Position numbers and translations under genes: made by a program. DNA of 64,000 nucleotides from Trichuris trichiura (Eukaryota > Nematoda > Enoplea > Trichinellida > Trichuridae), in NCBI GenBank assembly GCA_037903355.1, contig JBAJFE010000056.1, positions 26,392 to 90,391 on the forward strand, in the 5' to 3' direction. The notes beneath the pieces are model-generated. The model was not told the origin of the DNA. It searched no databases and saw nothing but the letters and a program-made list of their open reading frames with translations. The first letter of the stretch is position 1. Every line of letters begins with the position of its first letter. Below are positions 23,941 to 35,046 of the stretch, piece after piece.

Positions 23941-26395
23941 CTACCCTTCTTCCACTGTAAACAGAAAAGTGTCAGTCACTACAAACCGACTGTGCGTGCT
24001 TGCCTGGTAAAAGCCTGCATGATATCCGGCCATGTACCACGAAATTAACATGGCGTTCAGAGCGTTATCCATGTTTGGCAGGTATGGAGGTGGAATTGCT
24101 ACCGGCTGTAACAGCGGAAACATAAGCAGCAGACAAGTGCACAAATCCTTAAGACTTTACAAGCTTTCCTAGGGACATTGAAGGATGGCTGCCTGTCGAA
24201 TTCGCCGGCGGATTGTTTGGTAGGTTGCCGTTTCCCGCCTTAAGAGAAAGACAATACTTTCAATACAATACAAGGCGCTGCCTGCGCGCGAAGTACTATC
24301 ACGAAATTTAGGAATAGAAAATGCTGTGTAGAGAAAAACTAAAAGGAAGCTAATAAGGACGCATTTTTTGGGATACACATCCGCTGCCCTTCTGGCGTGA
24401 ATATTGGCGAAATGGCACAGCCCGAAATATTGAGTCTAAGAATGACGGACAAAGCGGACACTTACTATTTCGTCGCTGTATTGTTTCAGACAGTTGAAAT
24501 CTTGTTCTGTAGACGCGTACGGACTAAACACGTAAAATTCAGAGTGAAAAAGCAAGAAAATGTTAACAAAAAGTTTAAGGTAAGACCTGATATGGTTCCA
24601 TCTGACAAGCACTGGGCCAATTTCATTCTCGTATCCATCAAATACGACAAGCAACTTTCGGCGACTGAGCACCTGGTGTACACGCGCCTTGCGGTAGGTT
24701 CCATCCCCGCAGAATTTAGCCATGCAAACATCGCCTGCCTTCCACTTAAACATAATTGAGTGAATTGCTGGAAGCATTAACAGTGGAATGAGAACTTACC
24801 CAGCCTTTGTGATACAAACGTCTCTTCTTCCTCTTCCCAAGAGTATACCCTCTCTTCTTTCCAAAAACGGATTGACAGCGAGGGTGATGTACTGTACTTT
24901 GTTCATCAGTCTCCGTTTCTTCGGTAGTACCGGACTGCCTGTTTTCCTCATTCTCATCATCATCGTTAGGGTCGATGTTGGCAACTATATCGTTCATCAT
25001 CTCCTACAAGGCTTGATTGTTACTTTTACAGGTTGAAAAAAAAGATACTTGGATAAACAAGAAGCTTTTTTGAAGGTACTCACCTTGTACGGCTGCATTT
25101 CAGAATCATACGCAGCAACTAACTCTGTATCATCCCATGCGTCGGGATTCATGAAATCCTAAAAGTTCGAAACCATTATATTAAAACTATGTAATATGCA
25201 ACTCGGTAGCATCACTGCGGATGCGCTCACCGTACCCATGGGACATATATTCAAAAGCTAAAGAGGATACTGAAAACCACGCATAAAAACGAGCAACCCT
25301 ACTACACCCGACAAGTGAACTTGGTATCCATTACGTTGATGCAAACATGATTGCCGCTTTTATTTTTTGCAAAAATTAATACTTACCTATCTTTACGCGA
25401 ACGTTTAACTATAGCTATGCAATGCACTTTTAAAGGGTGAAATACGGCAGACTTTCTTTGCTGCGCTTATTCTCGTTTATTTTTGAACGTCGAATTATAA
25501 ATGGAAAACGTTCGCGCTATTTTATTCCAAGCTCAATATCAGCGTAGTCGTTCAACTGTACTATGATGCGCAGGGACGAAAAACGAACATGAAGACACAG
25601 TACAGACGGTAGAGAGAGAGAAAACTATACGTGCCTTCCACTCACATAGCTGAATAAATCTCATGTTATGCAAGAAACTAAACGTCTAAAAGGTAGTTCC
25701 ATAACTTTCGCAACGGAAGCCAACATTTTGAAAATGAGAGGTTATGCATATTATTTTCGTTTGAATACATAGCCATGAAAACAAAACTAACAGCATGAAA
25801 ATATGCACAATATCGAGCTATAAAGCGTACGAGGCACTTTGGACCTAACTGGGCACCTATACGCAGACGAGTCTGTAATCGCGGGAAACAACTCTAACAG
25901 GCAGAGGTGAATGACGGACTAAAGAGAAGGTAACTCGAACGTTTTGGAACTCCCTGTCTAGGTCGCTGATTCTTGAGAGCTGGTTTACTCGAACCGTGCA
26001 GCTTTGAATGTCAGTTGAACGGTTGCACACTAGACTTATCAGTAAATAAGGGCATAATTAAAACATAGTCGCTGCGAGGAGTTAACATGCTTAGCCCAGC
26101 TAGCATAGCAGGAATAGCGCACTGGGTGCCCAGAAAGAATATAGTCGATATGAGAGACATATGCAGAAAAATTAGAGAAATGCCGTCTGGCGAGTAGCAT
26201 GTTTCGCTGGAACTATACTTGGCTAAATAACTCGGGTTCAGCGATTCCCCACTGCACCCCGTAAGCCTTGAAATTTTGCTTTACGTCGGTATAGTGAAGA
26301 GTCATTTATTAAGACAGTATGAATCTTGAAATGAACAAACCTAATGCACTTACAATTTCATGAAAGCGTTGATCTCCGTTTTCCTCTTCAGCCAT
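23941..26395 (-). CDS. smn: Survival of motor neuron protein (SMN)
   Basis: Seven exons (26395-26354, 25158-25084, 25003-24800, 24744-24587, 24523-24466, 24238-24161, 24105-23941) join in frame to about 259 residues; human SMN has 294. Exon 2 holds the Gemin2-binding motif WDDTELVAAYDSEM. Exon 3 has an acidic run (DPNDDDENEEN) and a basic patch (GKRKKRR). Exon 4 is the Tudor domain (WKAGDVCMAKFCGDGTYRKA, then VVFDGYENE), which in the family binds dimethylarginine tails of Sm proteins. Exon 7 has a proline stretch and the YG box (MLISWYMAGYHAGFYQ), the oligomerisation motif. SMN directs assembly of Sm cores on spliceosomal snRNAs in the cytoplasm and Cajal bodies. Exons 4 and 6 appear to follow TTTAAG and CTTAAG acceptors. 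The 17-residue tail after the YG box could hide a further splice. The gene is divergent from IARS2. Confidence 0.93.
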
Positions 26396-27409
26396 AACTA
26401 AACGCCAATTCGGATAAGCACATAACCTATATGGGATAAGGCTGGCTAAATAGCCCTACAGTCTAACGCTACAAAACTTGAACCTGAAGATCGTACTTCT
26501 TTCCAAAAGAGTAAAAGTACTTCTAGTTTAGTCGACTTTACTGTGATTGCAAAAATTATTGTTTTGGAAGAGTGTTTAACTTTTCGGTGTAATTTTTGAG
26601 GACGAAAGGCTGGCTGAACGTCCGGAAATCAACGGAATGCTTTTGCCCTGATTATCTTTAACAGTCCGGCGCTTATCCTAGAGCTAACGTGATAACATTA
26701 TCAAATTGTTTGTTTCGTGCAGGGAACTTTGTCTGCTAGCATTGGTAAGCGTTGTGGCATTGATTTATACTGTTTTATTAGAAGCTTAGCGTTGCTGCGA
26801 GTTGCCGATCTGCTTATTCTTTAAAAGTTGCAACACTTGGAAGACTTCCAGTTGTTGAATTTCAAGCTTTCAAAACTTTTCCTATGAACCCTTTGCCTGC
26901 CAAATGCTTGCTTGCACTTGTTCAGAGGTATTTCTGAAACATAGGTTCTTATTTCGTACTTGGGTGCTCTTCCTTTTCGATCAAGCATGCGCTTGAAGTA
27001 TAAAACTTATTAAATCGAAGAAAAGGTTAACTTTTGCTAAGAGCGTGAAGCTTGGCGGTTATAACACTTACGTGAATTTTATGAAACAGAGTAGCCATGG
27101 CCCATACTATCTCCAGTCGAAGTTTTCCGCTATATTTTTCTCATAAAATCCATTTAATGAAATTTAATTTATGGCCTGTATTTTTGCTCTCTGTTACAGG
27201 TAGAAGGCCTGTGGTCGGCTGATCTTCGGGCAAAGCCCGGCTGGATGTCGTATTTTTTCCAAGCAGACGTCTAACAGCTTCATTTGTAGGGCTTTTCAGC
27301 AACCATTAGCAGCAGGTAAAATGTTTAAAATAATTCGACTTCGTGTACTTCTATTTCTGCTTTATCAGGCTACACTAGTCACGTGCGACTATACTACAAT
27401 CTTTGAATA
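26396..27409. promoter_or_regulatory. Shared intergenic region between SMN and IARS2
   Basis: The two start codons face away from each other across about 1.0 kb, so both promoters and 5' UTRs should lie here. I see no unambiguous TATA box. Expression of two housekeeping genes from a bidirectional promoter is plausible but inferred only from layout. Confidence 0.4.
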
Positions 27410-30400
27410 ATGGCATCACGTTTTCGTTGTGTCTTTCAATCTAGGATAATGAAGTCAACATACAGTAGTACTGTTCTTTTGCCAAAGTCTACTTTTCCGA
27501 TCCATATGAAGCCAGACGAAAGAATAGACGAAGACAAGAATTTAGCCATTGCTCACGATGTGCAGTCAATATATGAAAAGCAGTTATACTTAGATCCGGA
27601 TAAGCCTTTGTTTGTGCTTCTTGACGGTCCGCCATACGCGAATGGAGATGTTCATATAGGCCACGCGGTAAATAAAATTTTGAAAGACATAATCGTTCGC
27701 TACAAAATAATGACTGGTCATCGGGTGCATTTCCGTCCCGGTTGGGATTGTCACGGCTTACCGGTAGAGCTGAAAGCAACAAAGTCACTCGACTGCGGTA
27801 CGGTATGGCCTATGAATTGACGACGTAAATGCTTGCCTTGCTATGTTCAGGCAGTAATACCGATCCTATCGCGATACGTACTGCCGCAAGAAAGTTCGCT
27901 GAGAAAGCAATTGAAAGCCAAATGAGATGTTTCAAAGAATGGGCTGTTCTTGGTGACTGGTCCAATAGATATGCAACCTTCGACAGCCATTACAAGTCAA
28001 CGGAATTGCGTTTCTTCAAAGCTCTCTACGAGTCAGGTTTGATCTTCAGGGCGTTTAAACCAGTCTATTGGTCACCCGCAGCGAAAACTGCTCTAGCCGA
28101 GGCTGAACTCGAGTACCGCCCAACGCATCGCAGCTTGGCGGTCTATTTTACCATGTTGACTATCAATTTTCCAAAGGAGCTTTTCGCTCTTTCTCCATTG
28201 ACTCCAATTTGGGCAGTTGTATGGACAACTACGCCGTGGACACTGCCTGTCAACGATGCCATTTGTTACAATAGCAACTTGCAATATTGTTTAGTTACTT
28301 TGGTACATGGCAAAAAAAGGAAAACGAAAAAACAATTGGACCATTACCTTATTGGGCTAGATTCGTTAGAGCGGTTCCAAACCGCTTTGAAAAGGCCAGT
28401 TTACGTTGTTAGCACGTTCCCAGTAAGTTTGCCGCCTTTTCAACCACGTGCAAAACTAATGTTCAAATTTTTATAGTGTAACATGTGATGGGTAGTTCAC
28501 AGGTTAGCTTTAGTAATCTTCGAACACATACGCTGCATTTCATTACCATACTGCAGTCAGCTCATTATATGTATTATTATTATTATTATTAGAGAACTTT
28601 GTTATATTTGAGGTTATTCTTAATGTAGTGATTATGTGATTCACTTAAGTTTTTAATGCCCATGCAGCAGAAGCGTTACGAACTGACAGATGAGTAATCG
28701 ATTAAGAAAAGCATGCGTTACGCAATGAACGATGCAAACTTTCGAACCGCATTTAATTCGCCGTCAGCGTTAGGATAATAGAATCGGCACTTTGTTCTTT
28801 GAATTTATATAAGATTGTCAAACGATGAGCTTAGTTCTATTCCACTTTTTCTGATTGAAATGCCTTGATTCTCGGTAGTTTTTCCCTCCTTGATTTTATC
28901 CTAATAACTGCTCGTCCATTCGTTTGGTAGGCTGAACGGGCTAAACCATCAATGTCAACATTTTTACCGCCCGTTATAAATAAACGGTTTTGTCAAATTT
29001 AGGGAACCCTTCTTCAAGGGCTACTGTACAGTATGCCGCTTTTGCCCGACCAAACTTTTCCTTTCTATCATGGTGCACACGTGGATTCCAAGCAAGGAAC
29101 GTGTTTGGTCCATACGGCCTTTGCTCATGGCTTTGACGATTTTAATGTTGGTATTGAACATGGACGAGTGATCCAAAGCTTGGTGGATGAACACGGCCGA
29201 TACGTGCGGGATATGGGCCCGCCTCTTTGGGGTAAGGACGTAATGGTGGAGGGGCCCGCTATTTTCTTGGCCGCCTACCCTAAGCACGTATTAGCCCGTG
29301 AAGAGATCGTTCATTCCTACCCGTACGATTGGCGTACTGGCAAGCCAGTAATTATTCGCTCCAGCAAGCAGTGGTTTGTTCATACGGACCAACTAAAGCA
29401 GTGTGCATTAGATAGTTTGCAAAAGGTGGATATTTTTCCTCACAGTCACGTGAACTCGATGGTCGAAATGATTAGTCGTCGGCCGCTTTGGTGCATCTCC
29501 CGGCAGCGAGTTTGGGGAACCCCTATACCTGTCCTGTACTGCCTAGATAGCGACGAGCCTTTTGCAGTTTCTGAAGTAATTGATCATGTAATGCATGAGA
29601 TGGAGTGTCGCGGATGGGATGCTTGGTGGACGCAAGACGCTGCCGAATTTTTACCTCATAAATTCAAGAACATCCCGGTGAAAAAGAGCGATGAAGTTTT
29701 TGACGTTTGGTTCGACAGCGGACTTGCATGGACTGCGATCCTTGAGCACGATTCGCCCCAAGCTGATCTTGTAGTCGAGGGATTAGATCAAGTTCGCGGC
29801 TGGTTTCAAAGTCTGCTTTTCACCAGCGTAGCTAACAGAAAGAAGGCACCTTACAAGCACGTAATTGTACATGGTTTTGTGCAAGATGAGCAGGGAAGAA
29901 AGATGTCCAAATCTGCTGGCAACGTAGTTGCGCCAGATGTTTTCCTCCGTGGTGGCACAGTCAACAATAAGACCATTCCTCCATTGGGAGTAGACGGTTT
30001 GCGTCTATGGGTTGCCTTGTACGGAAGTGATCGAACAAACATACCGGTAGGCGAAAGTTCCATTGCTACGGTTAGGAGTACATTGATACAAATTCGAAGC
30101 GTGCTACGATTCCTTTCCGGCGTTTTACACGATTTCGACCCGTCCGCAGACCATTGTTCCCATGACCACCTGTCCACTGTGGACAGGTATATGCACAGAA
30201 GGCTATCCGAGTATATTGCATCCATGCGGGACGACTTGGAACGTTATCGTATCGTCAGCGCCATGACGAAAGCTGTACATTTTATTAATGGAGATGTTTC
30301 GAACTTCTATTGTACAACCGTCAAAAACCGCCTATATTGTTGCCCGAAGACTTCCGCAGAGCGACGTTCAGCGCAGACGGTTTTGCACAACGTTGTATCC

Positions 30401-30883
30401 ACTTACGTAAGATCTATAGCTCCAATTTTACCAAATCTTGCCGAGGAGTACCGGCACCATGTCGCCGGTGTCTTCGGTAGATCAGTGTTGGAGAGCGGCT
30501 GGCCAGAAGTTCCTGATACTACTTCCTACTATGGGAAAGAAGAAGAAAGCGATTTTAAGGTAGCCCTTTCAGCTCGCGCAAAATTTCTGGCCTCATATGG
30601 TTCCCAGCATACTATGCAATACCATTTGGCAATCAGCTCAAACGCTACTGTTATCCGTTCACTGACGAACATTGTTCCAGCGTCTGAGCTAGTTGATCTT
30701 TTCCTTGTTAGTACTGTTGAGTTGAAGGAAAACATGCAGGCCGATGATGACAGTATTGTTTTCAGCGTAAGTCCTTCAGCATATCAGTTGTGTCCGCGAT
30801 GCAAGAGGTATACACGCCAGGACTCTGAAGATTTGTGCTTACCTTGCACGGAAGCGTGCCGTGGTATAACAGCGACCACGTGA
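27410..30883 (+). CDS. IARS2: Mitochondrial isoleucyl-tRNA synthetase
   Basis: Three exons (27410-27797, 27851-28422, 29003-30883) give about 946 residues; human IARS2 has about 1012. It attaches isoleucine to mitochondrial tRNA-Ile. The Rossmann fold carries the class I HIGH motif (residues 82-85, after DGPPYANGDV) and KMSKS (residues 620-624, in GRKMSKSAGNVV). CISRQRVWGTPIPV and FDVWFDSGLAWT are typical of bacterial-type IleRS, as is the C-terminal zinc-binding CPRC...CLPC pair. The editing domain includes VWTTTPWTLP, the threonine-rich signature. The first 30 residues are basic and serine-rich, as in a mitochondrial targeting peptide. Intron 1 is 53 nt; intron 2 (580 nt) holds a repeat remnant. 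AATAAA occurs only 4 nt after the stop, at 30887-30892. The ATG at 27410 is the first in frame. Confidence 0.96.
28885..28960 (+). repeat. PLE-terminal remnant in IARS2 intron 2
   Basis: The phrase taataactgctcgtccattc, followed by gtttggtaggc, matches the cttaataactgctcatctattcgttggtaagg of the element at 63.1 kb. Outer arms are not clear. This looks like an old, decayed copy of the same family, located inside an intron of a conserved gene. Confidence 0.45.
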
Positions 30884-31269
30884 CGCAATAAACCGTTAAC
30901 TGGATTTCATAATCGTCTTTTGAAGGTATCAATTATACTAATTCAGTAAGTAATGATGAATTAGTCAACGCTACTCCGATTGAGTACGCGCACGCAGTTT
31001 AACGTCTTGGATCGTTTTAAAAAAGTCAGCTGCTCCTCACGGAAAAGTTATTTAGCTGACCCCGTGTAAAGCGTCTATTATTACTGTCAACAATCAATTG
31101 TATGCGTTATTTAACAGAGGAAAAACATTTAATTATTTTTTAAACCGATTTAACGTCAACACATGTCCATCCGGACAGGCATGAGAGGTCAGCGAAGCTC
31201 GATTCTACAATTCGAAAAAGAGAAGGTTCAATCAACGTCAACCGTGCGCAACGTTGAAGCGCGGTCGAT
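30884..31269. other. Convergent 3' region of IARS2 and the potassium channel gene
   Basis: Only 386 bp separates the two stop codons, so the 3' UTRs are probably short or overlap. Apart from AATAAA at 30887-30892 on the plus strand, I see no canonical AATAAA for the minus-strand gene; attaaa-like words occur near 31130. Confidence 0.5.
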
Positions 31270-34200
31270 TTATTGCTGTGCAACTTTCACCGGTTCCATG
31301 ATACACTGTCCGGCAGCGTTCAACATTTGCATTGCGTGACATAGAGCGTCGACCCGATTTAAAATAGCCTCCTGCGTTTTCTTCATGTCAAATAATGCTT
31401 CGTGCATTGTTTTCTGCATTTTTGCCACGTCGACGAGTGCGTTACCCTCTTCGTTCGTTTTTCTCTGCTCCCATTTTACGTGTTTGAACCTGAACAAACG
31501 TAGGAGTATATCATAAGCAACTAGAAATGTCGGCCACACATTTTCAAATGTATTCACGCATAGGTATTAGTATTTTTAAATCCAATCACAAAACGGTGGG
31601 TTGACGAAGAGTCAAACGAATAAAGCGTTGCGCATTGAGCCCAAGTTAATTAATATTCAAATTATTGATATCGGTTCCACTGTGACGCAATGATCGATAA
31701 TCAGGACAATGATGAGTACTGAATGTCCAGGAAGGGATTCCAAAACTCTGCCAGTTGTAGAGACGAACAATAAGCTTAAAATCAATATGCAACTTTTGTG
31801 ACTTAGGATTCGACAATGATGGAAAACTGCTGCCTTTGAACGTTTTCCATTGTTGTTAATAGCTTATGGAGAAACACGAGTCATTATCTTATGTACGTTG
31901 GAATATTCCGCGTAAGTGTGCAAATTATGACGAAGAGTGTTGTACAGATAAATCTGAAAGCAGTGTCATAATTGTGGAAGTTTTACGCGCCAGTTTTTCG
32001 TTTCAGAATGAATGCTATTTCTCTTAGAGTTAAACCGTCGCAGCAGTTGTTTTTGGTAAGGCTCGTTTAATAATACAACTTCTATTTCTGGTATCTAAAT
32101 AACTGAATTTAAATTATGCTTGGCATGGTTAAAATATCAAAGGTATTATTCAAAGAATTATATTACCTTTAAAAAGCCGGTATGCCATGAAACTTTAGTT
32201 GGAATTGCTAATATTATTGAATAGTTAATTAAGTCAAGTCAGATAGGTACAGTCCATTAATCCGTTTCGGTAGTTCATTAATTGTTCTAAGCCTGAGCAA
32301 CCTCCCAGACCATTCATAACGGAGCAAATAGTAGCAATATATCTGCATCTCAATTCGAAGTATCCAATCTGATCATGCAGTTAGGAAAAACTTATTTGAA
32401 AAAAGCTCATTACTTTTTCAGATTGCTTAGAGTTGAAAACAAACATCAGAGGCTTTTATAGGCAGTAATGTGACGCACCATACATATAGCAGTGCATCCT
32501 GTTGACTACTGCACTACTGTAGATGAACTTACTCGTTAATCGCAGCAAGAAACTTCTTTTGATACGAACGAAGCTTGGCCAGTTCGTGAGAAGATTTCCC
32601 GCTGCTGTACTTATGAATGAACCATCTATTCTGTAGCACCTTGGCAGCAACGTGTTGGCACTGAAAGAGAAGCGATTAGTAAAACTTCAAGAGTGAAAAC
32701 TGACGCACGCCTTACTTGTCGACTTAACTTGGTCTCGGACATGAAGTTGTTCACTTGCTTTTCAGCGCGAGTCAACTCCATCTGACGACTTATAACCGCG
32801 ATTACAGCTGAGGATACACCAGCACCCTGAAATTCAACTGACAGGCAAATTGCTAGTTTAAAAAAATCCTATACGATTATTCCGGTCGTTATGGAAACTC
32901 CGCGGCCACAGTACGTTGTGGGTGTCACGTCTCCATAACCGATGGACAAAAAAGTTATAATAACAAACCAGATGGCGTTGGAGAATAGGTAGTCCTCCTG
33001 AGAGCCGTTAAACCTAAAAAAGAAGAAACAATACGTTACTTTTTTCTCTTGGCAATATTTTGGAGCAATTTCGCATCCACTGTTGACAAGAGATTTGAAA
33101 CGGTAACAGATGACCCTTTACGCGTACTATTAAAGCCTTACCGTTCGCATTGTCGAAACATCCAGGCCATTACTAACCACAAGACGGCTGTGAAGAGCAG
33201 CAGCACTTTTATGGGGTGTTCATACATGAGAGATTTCAGTATAAACGCGAAGTCAACAGTGATTCGATTCAAGGCTGCAATGCTTCTAGTTGCAGCGTCT
33301 TGAAATTGCTTGCTCCTTAGCGCCATAAACCGGCCGAGCAAATAAAGGCGACATAGCATCAGAATAGATAAAATTGCATTCAAGGGAGCAGACACGGACT
33401 GAACGGTCAAGCGATCTTCTTTAATAACTGTCCATGTCACCATGAAGTTCACTAAAAATAAATATAGCTATCAAACTCAAAAAGAGACGGCAGAAAAAAA
33501 CAAGTCATATTATTTGAAAAGATAATTTTGTTTAGTAATAGTTTCATGAAATTTTACAGTATTACGAAAAGGCCGTTTTGTTAATTTAGTCCATTTGGAC
33601 AAAGCTTTCAAACCACACCCAATGCCACCGAATAACTTTTCGGTAATGCTCTCTTGGCAGAGGCAAAAAACGTTTACTTTCCTTACAGATGTCCAACTAT
33701 CCAAATCAACGAAGTTCCATTCTATTGAAATAACTTTTCAAGAAAGAGAATTCAATCGCCATCTGACGAAACGCGGTTCAGTAGCATCTGTGTGACATTC
33801 GCTGAATTGCTGATCTGATCATTATCGAAATGCTGATGGAAGAATTGGGTATTTCTTGAAACCTTTGTCCAAAAGGGATCCTCAATGTCAGCAGCAAAAA
33901 AAGTTTACGCTATTCCTGACCATTCAAAATACTCAGAAAATCCAGACAGGCGCACCACTCATTCCTCAATATAGTCAAATTCGAAAATGTGTTTTCCAAA
34001 CAGACCAAAACTAAACTGGTCGGAACGGGCGGGAGCTGGAAGCAGTAACGTTCGACGAGTACGTCGCATATGCTAACATTCACTGCCTAACTTTAGGTTG
34101 AATCCAGGGTTTATTTAACTCTAATCCGATATGAGATAGTACATCAGAATGACGTCATGTTTAATGTCCCAATTTCGGCATCTTCTTTCTCAAAACTAGT

Positions 34201-35015
34201 TATAATTTGATAGGCTGCAAAGAGCAGATATTTGTAGTGATTTTATGATGAGAAAGCAGCAGCTTAAGTTGCGAAGTGCATTCTTTGTACCACCATATAC
34301 GAAGGAGCATATTTTTGCCATCGATATGCTTCTTATATTGATTTATATCAGTTTTTCTTTTTAGATTATTTTATCAGAAATAGTTTTCTTAACTGGCCAC
34401 AATGTGTCACATGGTTCTCTTCCCACTTTGTCGAGGCAGTAACAAAAAATAAACATGATCTCCTCTGCTAAGGAAAGTTCAGGCAGTTGGAATGGTGAAG
34501 TGATTTCCTGCGCTTAAATGCTTTTCCGGTGCGTATTCGTGCAGACCATTTTTTCTATGAGTTCTCGCATTGCAACGTATCAGCTTTCATCAAGGAGTGC
34601 CTGCAACTCTGTGTCTCCGGTTTCTTAGTGGTAAGCCTAAGCCTAGTCGATTTCTCCATTTTTAAACAGCTCATACCGGTTCTCAGCACACTGTTGCTGA
34701 CACTATCGCCTCGCTATAAAAGTCGCACGCATAACTCTCAGCTTTTGATACTGTCTCACTTCTTTCAAATCGAAAAAATTAGCCTTTTGAAAACACATGA
34801 AAAGAGCTCAATGGATTAAGGGTTGAATGAACGAATCTGACTAAAAGTTTTCTTGAGCTTCAAGCAGACGTTCTGCTGAATCATAACCTCATAACGAACA
34901 GTAAGGTATCTGATCAATACGTGACATTTTTGAGCTACACATTTAGCAGTGCGAACATAACTTCACTACTAATAAAACGGTTTTTTCCGTAGAAAATTAA
35001 TGTGAAGCATCTGGG

Positions 35016-35046
<31 letters not shown>

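Noticed and set aside
24397..25036. Plus-strand frames of 82-120 codons over SMN
   Set aside because: They are antisense shadows of the SMN Tudor-domain and exon 3 coding sequence.
29021..30735. Several minus-strand frames inside IARS2 exon 3
   Set aside because: They are shadows of the strongly conserved synthetase frame.
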